NCBI GenBank assembly: GCA_032209605.1
Contig: JASFXZ010000001.1
Span: forward strand, 20,726,256-20,790,255
Reading direction: 5' to 3'
Length of the DNA: 64,000 nt
Source: Mactromeris polynyma
Taxonomy: Eukaryota; Mollusca; Bivalvia; Venerida; Mactridae
A program made the position numbers and the translations under genes. How positions within the stretch are numbered: position 1 is the stretch's first letter; each line of letters opens with the position of its first letter. The notes beneath the pieces are model-generated. The model was not told where the DNA came from. It saw nothing but the letters and a program-made list of their open reading frames with translations, and ran no database searches. Positions 23,345-34,080 of this stretch are shown in pieces.

Positions 23345-23958
23345 GCTCTTGAATTCAACGTCATAACCTTGACAACCGCGATGCGTCTGTAGAATGCACA
23401 CGCAGAATTTGTGAATGCTACAACACCACGCGAAGGATGTGTTTGCTTTACGTAGTTTGCACCAAGAGACTAATAACAAATGAGCGCTTCTGTGGGATTT
23501 CCATCCTCTTCTGTAAGTCTGTTCAAGAAAACGCAACATGTGATGTCAATATGTGCGAGCAGGAAATAATATTTATTCCATTTGGTCACTTCGTTTTCAT
23601 ACTGCCATATGGAGCACATATTGCTTACTGTCAGTACATGGTGACGTTACATGTGACGTTTTCTGCAAATGACGTCACTGAAAGAATAGGTAGGAAATCG
23701 TACATCGGCGCGCATTTAGAGATTATAATTCACGAATGCGCCATATTTCGCCTTGATCCACATCTCTCCAAGAAATGCGCTCATTTGCTAATTTTCATGT
23801 CAGGAATTGTCACATTCAAAAATAGATGCCTAAAGTTCTTCAGTGACAGTGAATTTTCTTACAAGAAAGTCAAAAGTTCAGTATCTTATTTATAGCAGAT
23901 TGTGTCAGATTCAGTGAAATTAAAATAAATTTTGAAGAATGCAAGAATACCACTCCTA
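23345..23958 (+). repeat. Duplicated block 'A' (copy 1), GPCR-upstream sequence
   Basis: The reverse complement matches 27120-27735 almost throughout, and the last ~85 bp also match 30370-30455. In the other places this block lies upstream of a GPCR gene. It contains an open frame (ATG at 23437, 152 codons) whose last ~125 residues stay open in the other copy with about 13 changes, but that copy has no ATG at the matching place. A consensus CRE (TGACGTCA) is at 23670-23677. I treat it as promoter-side DNA with an unproven open frame. Confidence 0.65.
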
Positions 23959-23959
23959 A

Positions 23960-25467
23960 CCACTTATTCTATTATCACCAAAATAAAACGCACAGAAAAA
24001 CATTTCCCGCTTAACAAATCCCCTTTATACAAATTACGTACGAAAATATTTTTTTTTCAGTTTTTTAAAAAGGCACACCAGTCACTAAATAGTTTGCAAT
24101 TTGCATTTACAAATACATTCTACACATATTTAAAAAAATAATTATTTAAGGACCTTCAAGGTCCTTTAACAAATTCATTGCAGGATTGTCATTGCTGCTG
24201 AAGCAACATTTTTGGACCGCTCTAGTAATTTTTAATTTCTTAAAACGACGTAGGGCGTGCTTAGCATCAGATCTCTGTCACAATCATGATTTTTTTTAAA
24301 TCGAAAAGCATTCATTTTCATTATGATCCGATATGATATACTCGTCTTTTTTGGAACAGACTTATACAAAATGATGTTTTGCGTCATATCCATGACTTCT
24401 GCATTACAGCACTCTCCTTTGATATACGACAACAATTGTGTTCGATGGCTCGTCTTTGGAAATAAGTAAATGTACTATTGTGGCTGCAAGACATCAGATG
24501 TCAATCGGCCGTTTGGTGTTTCTGTTTCAGCCAAAATGATACATTCCATAACCCAGTAAGAGACATGTTTTATCTGATGTAATTCTCACAAATCGAACTA
24601 AATTGTGATAAAACAAAACGTGCGTTTGGACAAATGAAATCTGACAAATACTTAAAACATAAGGCACTAGAGGAGGTTAAAGGGTACATACGTTAGGGGA
24701 ACAGAAGCGCAAGGCGTAACCTAACCTCATACTTATCCTATTATCACCAAAATAAAACGAAGTGTTTAATAAGATTTTCCTGCTAAATAAATCTCCTTTT
24801 CAAAATACCAGACGGATAAAAAGCAATTTAAAGCGGATTTTTTTCAGTATTTTAAAAAGGCACACCAATCACTAAATAGTTTGCAATATTTACATTTACA
24901 CATACATTGTACAAATATTTAACAAAAATAATTATTTAAGTACGGGAAGATCATAACATATTAATTGCAGGACTGTCATTGCTGCTGAAGCAACATTTTT
25001 GGGCCGCTCTAGTATTTTTTTATTTCTTAAAACGACGTAGGGCGTGCTTCGCATCAGATCTCTGTCACAATAATGAAACAATAATTATAGAAAAGCATTC
25101 ATCTGCATTTTTTTCCGATATGATATACTCGTCTTTTCGGAACTGTCTCATACAAAATAATGTTTTTTGCGTCATATCCATAACTTCTGCATGACATCAC
25201 ACTCCTTTGATGTACGACAACAAATGTGTTCGGTGGCTTGTCTTTGGAAATAAGGAAATGTAAATGAAATTTGACAAAGATTGTGGAAATACTCCTTGTC
25301 ATCAGTATGTAACGTCTTATATATGATAAAAAAAACACATGAAGGATATATATTTATACAATCAGTGTTACCACTCATGGGAGTACCACTCACACAGCGC
25401 TTTGATTCCACTACCGGTGATAATAAAGGTATCGGAATAAGCGCCCGATGCTAAAGGGGAATACCAC
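23960..25467. repeat. Two ~770-bp tandem units 'R' downstream of GPCR 1
   Basis: TTATTCTATTATCACCAAAA (23963), TTGCTGCTGAAGCAACATTT, TTTCTTAAAACGACGTAGGG and GATATACTCGTCTTTT recur about 770 bp later. Related copies in opposite orientation follow GPCR 2 (32048-33560), and a fragment lies at 27745-27960. The last 80 bp carry the 3' flank that matches 32050-32125. Confidence 0.7.
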
Positions 25468-26511
25468 TCACGTAGTTCCAACAATGTTTCTAAACCTTTC
25501 TTTCATTTTATTTACCAACATTTTCCATTCTTGTTTGAATAAGGTACCTGTTACAAAGTAGAAAAAGAAGTTGAACGAAAAGTTGCTGGAAAGCAAAAGA
25601 GTTACAACCACGTATGCAAGTTGCCATCGAGCTAGCGATCTACCTTCAAAAGTGTCAACCTTTCCTTTTAAGATTAAGTAAACACAATAAGGCATCGTAG
25701 TAACCAGAAAAAATGTACTGAGGATAAACAAAAGCATGGTGGACGATTTTCTCTTCTTGTCGTTTGATAATTTCTGTGCGTTGTGCGGTTGAACTGTTGT
25801 CAAACGTTTCCTTCTAATAATCAAAGCGGCCGCTAAGTTGATATTTCCAATGAAGATCATGCAAGACGGTAGAAACATGTACAAGACAAATATCAACACA
25901 CTCCATATTTTTTCTGAAAAATGCCTGTATTCATCGGATGTAAAATCACACGCTTTACTCTGAGAAGTGCTGTTGCCCGAGAATTCTTGAATGGTCCTAC
26001 CAAATATTAAATGAGCATTAAGTGTAGCAATCACTGACAATGTGGTGCCACCTGTGATCAATGTATTTCTAGGAGTTAGCTTCGTTCTCGAAAACATGGG
26101 TGCTTTAATTAGCAAAATTCTTTCAATATTCAACAAAACAAGTATCCAGACAGAAAAAGTAGCTGTCGTATGTCCAAGCCAATTTCTCAGACGACAAATG
26201 GCTTCTCCAAAGTCATCTACTGTTGTCGAAGTTAGCGCGGAATACGTTAAAGGGACAGTCATTACCCACTGATACAAAAGTTCCGCAACAGCCAACATTA
26301 TTAAGAACACACTCGTAGAATATTTTCTCAATCTTGAAAGTATTATAATATTTATTGTATTTCCACACGTTCCAATGATCACAAGGATAAATGGAATGAT
26401 TCTCCAAATCCAGAGAGCAATCAAGCATTCCACGTAAAAATCCGGAACACAGTCTTTGATATAGAAGAGATTTCTAGACGAAAGCTGTGAACTAGAATTA
26501 TGAACAGCCAT
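25468..26511 (-). CDS. Intronless class A GPCR, peptide-receptor-like (copy 1)
   Basis: A 347-residue seven-transmembrane receptor, complete in one exon, with ATG at 26511 in good context (CCACTATGG). Seven hydrophobic segments are clear: TM1 about 38-58 with the conserved GTCGNTIN (Asn51), TM2 66-88, TM3 105-135, TM4 150-170, TM5 203-230, TM6 257-281 and TM7 297-321. Cys106 and Cys188 are placed for the usual extracellular disulphide. Asn5 and Asn180 are possible glycosylation sites. Motifs are atypical: LAVAE gives Glu77 where Asp2.50 is usual, the DRY position reads ERI (130-132), and NPxxY reads NFFFY (314-318). NFxxY without proline also occurs in FMRFamide-receptor-like invertebrate receptors, the nearest group I can suggest. 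The ligand is unknown. The twin gene at 31004-32047 is about 94% identical. Confidence 0.88.
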   Translation of the reverse strand: MAVHNSSSQLSSRNLFYIKDCVPDFYVECLIALWIWRIIPFILVIIGTCGNTINIIILSRLRKYSTSVFLIMLAVAELLYQWVMTVPLTYSALTSTTVDDFGEAICRLRNWLGHTTATFSVWILVLLNIERILLIKAPMFSRTKLTPRNTLITGGTTLSVIATLNAHLIFGRTIQEFSGNSTSQSKACDFTSDEYRHFSEKIWSVLIFVLYMFLPSCMIFIGNINLAAALIIRRKRLTTVQPHNAQKLSNDKKRKSSTMLLFILSTFFLVTTMPYCVYLILKGKVDTFEGRSLARWQLAYVVVTLLLSSNFSFNFFFYFVTGTLFKQEWKMLVNKMKERFRNIVGTT

Positions 26512-26707
26512 AGTGGAAATATGTTTATATCTATTAAAAACTAAAAATTCAACACGTAATATTCAAAGTGTCCACCGAGTACCTAAACGATATCTAGTCT
26601 TGCTATATTTATGAATAATAATTGGAAAGCAAACACATCCCACAAAAAGTCTTTTACGATTTGATTTGCTAATTGATTGCGTAATAGGTTTTGTATTGGC
26701 AGTTTTA

Positions 26708-26791
26708 AGCTCGAGGGTTCAGCGCAAGAATATTCTAACTCCTATGTATTTATATAGGAGTTAGTATAGTCTTGCACTGAACCCTCGAGCT
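26708..26791. mobile_element. 76-bp foldback element, copy 2, with 4-bp TSD
   Basis: Element 26712-26787 begins CGAGGGTTCAG and ends CTGAACCCTCG, with AGCT on each side (26708-26711 and 26788-26791). It lies 200 bp upstream of the GPCR 1 start codon. The matching place upstream of GPCR 2 has a single AGCT (30784-30787) and no element, giving a filled/empty pair. Confidence 0.8.
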
Positions 26792-27119
26792 GCAAACTCA
26801 TTTGTTGATTGCATTAATTCCCAAAGCATACGCAATAATGCATGATATTGGGTTATCGGTAACTGACAAGTACATGCATATACAAAATGTAACAATGCAT
26901 ACAGTGTTATTCGATATGCCAATCGCACTTTATAATTATCAAATAATAATTTCCGTTACAACGCATCGAATGACTCTATCAGATTCATTGGGCATACTTT
27001 CATGCCGCTCATAACTGACACATCGAACGTTTAGAAGTTTGGTCACTAAAAAGTTTGGTCCTTAAAGTGGCATTACATATTTTATTCAATTAATGTACCT
27101 AAACACGTTTTTACATACT

Positions 27120-27735
27120 TGATTAGGAGTGGTATTCTTGCATTCTTGAACATTTATTTTAATTTCACTGAATCTGACATAATCTGCTATAAATAAGAAA
27201 CTGAACTTTTGACTTTCTTGTAAGAAAATTCACTGTCACTGAAGAACTTTAGGCATCTATTGTTGAATGTGACAATTCCTGACATGAAAATTAGCAAATG
27301 AGCGCATTTCTTTGAGAGATGTAGATCCGGGCGAAATATGGCGCATTCGTGAATTATAATCTCTAATTGCGCGCCGCTGTACGATTTCCAACCTATTCTT
27401 TCAGTGACGTCATTTGCAGAAAACGTCACATGTAACGTCACCATGTACTGACAGTAAGCAATATTTGCTCCATGTGGCAACAAGAAAACGAAGTGACCAT
27501 ATTGAATAAATATTGTTTCCTGCTGGCACATATTGACATCACATGTTGCGTTTTCTTGAACAGACGTCACTTACAGAAGAGGATGGCAATCCCACAGAAG
27601 CGCTCATTTGTTATTAGTCTCTTGGTGCAAACGACGTGAAGCAAACACATCCTACGCGTGGTGTTGTAGCATTCACAAATTATGCGTGTGCATTCTACAG
27701 ACGCATCACGGTTGTCAAGGTTATGACGTGGAATT
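27120..27735 (-). repeat. Duplicated block 'A' (copy 2), upstream of GPCR 1
   Basis: Inverted copy of 23345-23958, lying about 0.6 kb upstream of the GPCR 1 start on the same strand. The shared open frame (to 27187) has no ATG at its start here, only GTG. The CRE palindrome TGACGTCA is conserved at 27405-27412. Confidence 0.7.
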
Positions 27736-27744
27736 CAAATACAA

Positions 27745-27960
27745 TGTACAAATATTAAAAAATATATTATTTAAGGACCTACAAGGCCGCTCTAGTAATT
27801 TTTAATTTCTTAAAACGACGTAGGGTGTGCTTAGCGTCAGATATCTGTCACAATCATGAATTTTGTTTAATAGAAAAGCATTCATTTTTATTATGATCCG
27901 ATATGTTATACTCGTCTTTTTTGGAACAGACTTATACAAAATGATGTAATTTGGAAAAAC
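27745..27960 (+). repeat. Fragment of repeat 'R'
   Basis: ATTTAAGGACCT, CGCTCTAGTAATTTTTAATT, TTCTTAAAACGACGTAGGG and ATACTCGTCTTTTTTGGAAC match the R units beside both GPCR genes. It lies in the spacer between the two arms. Confidence 0.65.
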
Positions 27961-27974
27961 GGGATTTGTTAAGC

Positions 27975-28345
27975 GGGAAGTTTATTTCTGTTCGTTTTAT
28001 TTTGGTGATAATAGAATAAGTGTGAGGTTAGGTGCAACCTTAAACAAGGTTGATACCCCTTGCGGTGTTTTGCCACTGACCGTTTCAAGGTGTTATTTCT
28101 GTTTCATTCGTCATTCATGTTTGTGACTTATGTCCATTTTGAGTTTGTATTGTTTTCATGCATGTATGTTTTTCCGGCGCAGCCGTACTTCATGGCTTTG
28201 CTAATTGCATATCAGTGTTGTGTAAACCAATCAAATCTGACGTCAACCACTAAACCAACTTCTCATCAATCGAACAGCGTTTGGAACCTTGACGCGGATT
28301 GATTAACCTGTCGATAAGCGGTACGTTACCCTACCGAAGATCCAC
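27975..28345 (+). repeat. Interspersed repeat 'W', copy 2
   Basis: Runs parallel to 33580-33960. GGTGATAATAGAATAAGTGT, AGGTTAGGTGCAACC, CTTGCGGTGTTTTGCCACTG and GCGCAGCCGTACTT are shared. It ends earlier than copy 3, around TACCCTACCGAAGATCCACT. Confidence 0.7.
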
Positions 28346-29105
28346 TGTATATGATATTAATCAGTTTCCATTTACTCCACCCATGTGATAAAATAGTAGA
28401 TACATACACACATTCATTCAGCTGTACTTCGGGAATAAATAACATTTTCGTATTAACTATATAATATGGCAAAGAAGCATACGAGTACACATTTTGATAT
28501 ACTTCAAGGAAAAGAAAGTAATATAAAATAAAATAGAAATAAAGGCTATGCGAAAAGAAATTAGCACCCTGAATAACAAATACGGATGACAGTCATGTCA
28601 TCATATCGCAAGTAAATGTGAGATTATGCGTCGAGAATTTAAAGTTCAATACGACATAACCCTGTGTAATTTTGACAAGCAGCTAATAGTAATGTAGTCT
28701 GGAGTTCCTTCCCCTTTCACTAAGTACTGTTTGCAATATCAGTACGACGGAAACCAGACTAATAGTAATGTGACTCTTGCGAACGCAAACATATTCTCGA
28801 TGGTCACATGCACTAGAAATCATGCCGCTACAAAATATGGGGCTGCATATTGGATACACATATTGAATAGTGATGAGAAAGTACTTTCAATATTATTATT
28901 GAAGTATAAGCAAAAACTGACAATGACAGGTAGCGTTTACAATAACTTGCTGATAGCTCCTATAAGTACATGTATTAACTAATGAAGGTAACTACGAAAG
29001 CATTGCACCGTTGTCATTTAATACATGTGCATGAATTTGTTGAAAGTGTTTTTCATCATTGCGGTAAAAAAGAAAATAGTGCGTTTAAAATGTCTGCTAC
29101 ATATG
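28346..29105. other. Spacer of the inverted duplication, nothing recognised
   Basis: AT-rich DNA without supported exons or clear repeats. Confidence 0.4.
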
Positions 29106-29109
29106 ACCG

Positions 29110-29345
29110 GGAATTTTTGACGTACGGCGTCAAATTGACATAACCAGTGTTTCTGGAATACCAACATGTACTAGCATGTTCTTCCTCAGGCAACCGACAA
29201 TTTTCCTTCTTAAATTAAAGGTGCAGGATATGTTATTTAAGTAATAATATTTCCAGTGAAATTGTCTCGGAGAACATATACACCCGCTCCTAAGACCTCA
29301 ATATCAATAGTCAAGTGCTCTAGGACTGAGCTAACCTGGTGGGCA
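29110..29345 (-). mobile_element. tRNA-derived SINE, same body family as 9465-9740
   Basis: On the minus strand the head reads TGCCCACCAGGTTAGCTCAG (A box) with a decayed B-box region. The body has GTCGGTTGCCTGAGGAAGAA, TAGTACATG and TTCCAGAAACACTGGTTATG, matching the copy near 9.5 kb. Confidence 0.65.
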
Positions 29346-29716
29346 TTGACAAAGACCAGGCAGATTAAATGAAGTTTTTGAAAGAGGTGATTGCAAAATA
29401 TCTTGTTCATGAAAACACGACTGATAGACGAATATCATTAATAATACACAATTGTCAAGATAACACAATTTATTGATGCATCAGCAGAAATAGAATAAAG
29501 AAGGTGGAATTTGCTGGGTCATGTGCTAAGATTGACAAAGACCAGGCAGATTAAATGAGGTTTTTGAAAGAGGTGATTGCAAAATATCTTGTTCATGAAA
29601 ACACGACTGATAGACGAATATCATTAATAATACACAATTGTCAAGATAACACAATTTATTGATGCATCAGCAGAAATAGAATAAAGAAGGTGGAATTTGC
29701 TGGGTCATGTGCTAAG
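29345..29716. repeat. Exact-looking 186-bp tandem duplication
   Basis: ATTGACAAAGACCAGGCAGA starts at 29345 and again at 29531, and its first 18 bases start a third time at 29717. The two full copies differ only slightly (GAAGT against GAGGT near the start). The duplicated unit covers part of a LINE relic. Confidence 0.85.
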
Positions 29717-29940
29717 ATTGACAAAGACCAGGCATCGCGGAGCATTGCATTGGACACCCGGGAATGGACACGTTGCAGAGAAAAAACCTTAAGAAACATA
29801 CAAAACGGACCATAGAAGACATGATGAAGAATAGGGGCAAGAACTGGAGAGAATCGACACTAATAGCGCAAGACCACATGGAATGGTTCATTTTGTTGAC
29901 GCCTCATGTCACACCAGTGACGAAGAGAGTTAAGTAAGTA
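29680..29940 (+). pseudogene. LINE reverse-transcriptase C-terminal relic
   Basis: A plus-strand reading gives RRWNLLGHVLRL, HWTPG, then KRTIEDMMKNRGKNW and AQDHMEW. This is the C-terminal pattern (WxWLGHVLRM ... RRTIE ... W ... AxDRxxWR) of non-LTR retrotransposon polymerases, as I recall it for RTE/Jockey-type elements. A stop lies just before RRW, and the frame shifts between HWTPG and KRTIE, so the copy is dead. Only the last ~80 codons remain. Confidence 0.65.
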
Positions 29941-30369
29941 GGAGTGTCTAAATTAATTAAGCCCGACTTTTTCGTACACTAAGAACTATCTTTATCAAGA
30001 CACATGATTCATTATATTATGCTCTTTTCAATAACATCGACTAGACAGCGATGGTAATATCCGGGCAGAAATTAAACTGCTTTCGAGCGAAGCCTCTACG
30101 GAGAACCATGTGCCTTAAGACATGCCACATGACAAGTTGGTGGAATAAGAATGTGTCTGTCATTAATGTTGTAAACATTTAATTGATATATGTTCATGTA
30201 CCGTGGTGTGTCACTGCGAGATGGGGTTGAAAGGGGGGGTTATGCTCTCATCAGGTAGTTTTGGAACAAAGTCTGTAGCGCCCAGAGACGATCTGGTGCG
30301 ATTTTTCCTTGTTTTCCCATCTTAAGCTGATTACATCTTTATGATAACCAGTAACAGTGACAGCGACAA

Positions 30370-31003
30370 GTCAGGAGTTCAGTATCTTATTTATTGCAGA
30401 TTGTGTCAAATTCTGTGAAATAAAAAACAAATTCGACGACAAGAATGCCACTCCTAACCAAGTATGTAAAAAACATGTTTAGGTACATTAAGTGAATAAA
30501 ATATGTAATGCCACTTTAAGGCGTCATGATGACCAATCTTCTAAACATTCGATGGGTCAGTTATGAGAGGCATTGAAGTATACTCAATGAATCTGATAAG
30601 AGTCATTCGATGCTATGTAACGGAAATTATTTTTGATAATTATAAAGTGTGATTGACATATCGCATAGCATTATACGTATTGTAACATATTGGAAATACA
30701 TGTACTTGTCAGTTAGCGATAGCACAATATCAATTATCACTTTGTACGCTTCGAGAATTTATGCAATCAACAGATTAAATCTCAGCTTATAAATGCAAAA
30801 CATAATACGCCTTTGCAGGAGTAGCAAATCAAATCGTAATAGACTGTTTGTTAAGTGGGATGTGTTTGCTTTCCCATTGTAATTCATAAATATAGCAAGA
30901 GCAGACTCGATACGAGATAGCGTTTATGTACAAGGCGGACTCTTTGAATATAAAATTACATGTTGAATATTTAGTTTTTAATAGATATACATATATTTCC
31001 ACC
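30370..31003 (+). promoter_or_regulatory. Duplicated 5' flank of GPCR 2
   Basis: The reverse complement matches 26512-27210, the 5' flank of GPCR 1, apart from the 76-bp foldback insertion. Shared words include GTTTAGGTACATTAA, AATGCCACTTTAAG and GCAAATCAAATCGTAA. Promoter function is inferred from position and conservation. No clear TATA box was seen. Confidence 0.55.
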
Positions 31004-32047
31004 ATGGCTGTTCATAATTCTAGTTCACAGCTTTCGTCTAAAAATCTTTTCTATATCAAAGACTGTGTTCCGGATTTTTACGTGGAATGCTTGATTGCTC
31101 TCTGGATTTGGAGAACCGTTCCATTTGTCCTTGTGCTCGTTGGAACGTGTGGAAATACAATAAATATTATAATACTTTCAAGATTGAGAAAATATTCTAC
31201 GAGTGTGTTCTTAATAATGTTGGCTGTTGCAGAACTTTTGTATCAGTGGTTAACGACTGTCCCTTTAACGTATTCCGCACTAACTTTGACAGCAGTAGAT
31301 GACTTTGGAGAAGGCATTTGTCGTCTGAGAAAATGGCTCGGACATACGGCAGCTACTTTTTCTGTCTGGATACTTGTTTTGTTGAATATTGAAAGAATTT
31401 TGCTAATTAAAGCACCCGTGTTTTCGAGAACGAAGCTAACTCCTAGAAATACATTGATCACAGGTGGCATCACATTGTCAGTGATTGCTACACTGAATTC
31501 CCATTTAATATTTGGTAGGACCATTCAAGAATTCTCGGGCAACAGCACTTCTCAGAGTAAAGCGTGTGATTTTACATCCGATGAATACAGGCATTTTTCA
31601 GAACAAATATGGAGTGTGTTGATATTTGTCTTGTACATGTTTCTACCGTCTTGCATGATCTTCATTGGAAATATCAACTTAGCGGCCGCTTTGATTATTA
31701 GAAGGAAACGTTTGACAACAGTTCAACCGCTCAACGCACAGAAATTATCAAACGACAAGAAGAGAAAATCGTCCACCATGCTTTTGTTTATCCTCAGTAC
31801 ATTTTTTCTGGTTACTACGATGCCTTATTGTGTTTTCTTAATCTTAAAAGGAAAGGTTGACACTTTTGAAGGTAGATCGCTAGCTCGATGGCAACTTGCA
31901 TACGCTGTTGTAACTCTTTTGCTTTCCAGCAACTTTTCGTTTAACTTCTTTTTCTACTTTGTAACAGGTACCTTATTCAAACAAGAATGGAAAAGGTTGG
32001 TAAATAAAATGAAAGAAAGGTTTAGAAACATTGCTGGAACTACGTGA
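31004..32047 (+). CDS. Intronless class A GPCR, peptide-receptor-like (copy 2)
   Basis: The twin of the receptor at 25468-26511: 347 residues, complete, with ATG at 31004 in a strong context (CCACCATGG). The frame is open 26 codons further upstream (ATG at 30926), but the two genes share the MAVHNSSS start, so I chose 31004. About 22 residues differ between the twins. They include a conservative cluster in TM1 (residues 38-46), changes near the TM2/TM3 loops (83, 84, 95, 97, 104, 109, 115) and a few at the cytoplasmic end. The cysteines, Glu in LAVAE, ERI and NFFFY are the same. Both frames are intact, which argues that both are functional, perhaps with changed ligand or expression. The pair is head-to-head with about 4.5 kb between start codons. 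Confidence 0.88.
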   Translation: MAVHNSSSQLSSKNLFYIKDCVPDFYVECLIALWIWRTVPFVLVLVGTCGNTINIIILSRLRKYSTSVFLIMLAVAELLYQWLTTVPLTYSALTLTAVDDFGEGICRLRKWLGHTAATFSVWILVLLNIERILLIKAPVFSRTKLTPRNTLITGGITLSVIATLNSHLIFGRTIQEFSGNSTSQSKACDFTSDEYRHFSEQIWSVLIFVLYMFLPSCMIFIGNINLAAALIIRRKRLTTVQPLNAQKLSNDKKRKSSTMLLFILSTFFLVTTMPYCVFLILKGKVDTFEGRSLARWQLAYAVVTLLLSSNFSFNFFFYFVTGTLFKQEWKRLVNKMKERFRNIAGTT

Positions 32048-33570
32048 ATGGTATTCTCCTTTAGCATCGGGAGCTTATTCCGATACCTTCATAATCACCG
32101 GTAGTGGAATCAAAGCGATGTTTGGGAGCGTACGTGATTGGTAACACTAATTGTCTAAATATATATTTCCTTCATGTGTGTGTCTTCATATATAAGACGT
32201 TATTTACTGATGACAAGGAGTATTTCCACAATCTTTATCATATTTCATTTCTCCAAACACACGTGTTTCGTTTTATAATAATTTAGTTCGATTTATGAGA
32301 AATAAATCATATAAGACATGTCTCTTATTGGGTTATGGAATGTATCATTTTGGCTGAAAAAGAAACGGCAAACGGCCGATTGACATCTGATCTCTTGTAT
32401 CCACTAAAGTACATTTACTTATTTCCAAAGACGAGCCATCGAACACAATTGTTGTCGTATATCAAAGGAGAGTGCTGTAATGCAAAAGTCATGGATATGC
32501 CGAAAATCATTATTTTGTATAAGTCTGTTCCAAAAAGACGAGTATATCGTATCGGATCATAATGAAAATGAATGCTTTTATATAATTATTTTTTCATGAT
32601 TGTGACAGAGATCTGATGCTAAGCACGCCTTACGTCGTTTTAAGAAATTAAAAATTACTAGAGCGGCATAAAAATGTTGCTTCAGCAGCAATGACAGCCC
32701 TGCAATTAGTTCGTTAAAGGACCTTCCAGTACTTAAATAATTATGTTTGTTAAATATTTGTACAATGTATTTGTAAATGCAAATATATCAAACTATTTAG
32801 TGATTGGCGTGCCTTTATAAAATACTGAAAAAAATCCGCTTTAAATTGCTTTTTATCCGTCTGGTATTTTGAAAAGGAGATTTATTTAGCGGGAAAATCT
32901 TATTAAACACTGTTCGTTTTATTTTGGTGCTAATAGGATATGTAAGTATGAGGTTAGGTTACGCCTTGCGCCTCTGTTCCCTAACGTATGTATCCATTAA
33001 CCTCCTCTAGTGCATTATCTTTTAAGTATTTGTCAGATTTCATTTGTCCAAACACACGTTTTGTTTTATCACAATTTATTTCGATTTGTGAGATTACATC
33101 AGATAAAACATGTCTCATACTGGGTTATGGAATGTATCATTTTGGCTGAAACAGAAACAGCAAACGGCCGATTGACATCTGATCTCTTGTAGCCACTATA
33201 TATAAGTTTGTTCTAAAAAGACGAGTATATCATATCGGATCATAATGAAAATGAATGATTTTCTATAATTATTTTTCATGATTGTGACAGAGATCTGATG
33301 CTAAGCACACCCTACGTCGTTTTAAGAAATTAAAAATTACTAGAACGGCCAAAAAATGTTGCTTCAGCAGCAATGACAATCCTGCAATTAATTTGTAAAA
33401 GGACCTTCTAGGTCCTTCTATAATTAATTATTTTTATTAAATATTTGTACAATGTATTTGTAAATGCAAATTGCAAACTATTTAGTGACTGGTGTTCCTT
33501 TTTAAAATACTCAACACTTTCCACTTAAAATTTCATTTTCTTTGTACGTAATTTGGTAAAAAGGGGATTA
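32048..33570. repeat. 3' flank of GPCR 2 and 'R' units
   Basis: The first ~80 bp match the GPCR 1 3' flank and the relic at 23018. Then come two R units with a period of about 680 bp (GCAGCAATGACA near 32687 and 33367), inverted relative to those at 23960-25467. Confidence 0.65.
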
Positions 33571-33574
33571 GCTA

Positions 33575-34080
33575 AGCGGGAAATTTCTTTCTGTTCGTTT
33601 TATTTTGGTGATAATAGAATAAGTGTTAGGTTAGGTGCAACCTTAAACAAGGTTGAACCCCCTTGCGGTGTTTTGCCACTGATCGTTTCAAGGCGTTATT
33701 TCTATTTCATTCATCATATATGTTTGTGACTTATGTCCCTTTTGCGTTTGTATAGTTTACATGCATCAATGTTTTTCGGCGCAGCCGTACTTACAAGGCT
33801 TTGCTATTTGCATATCGGTGTTGTGTAAACCAATCAAATCTTACGTTAACCACTAAACCAACTTCTCTTGAACCGAACAACGTTTGTAACATTGACGCGG
33901 ATTGGTTAACCTTTCGATTAGAGGGGTACGTTACCTTACCGAAATCCACCGAATTTCGGTGAATTTACCGAAATCCATTTTGGATCTGGAGTGACCAGCA
34001 ATCGTAACATCTCGGACTTTTTATGTTGCACAACAAACCTTATCCTTCAAATTAAGCCGATCATATTCTTGTTTATATTT
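33575..34080 (+). repeat. Interspersed repeat 'W', copy 3 (longest)
   Basis: Matches 27975-28345 in its first part and the reverse complement of 7850-8205 in its second part (TTACCGAAATCCACC, CCATTTTGGATC, GAGTGACCAGCAATCG). It is the fullest copy seen. Confidence 0.7.

Noticed and set aside
30926..31003. N-terminal extension of GPCR 2 by 26 residues
   Set aside because: The twin gene shares the later ATG and its context. The extension is not supported by the duplicated copy.
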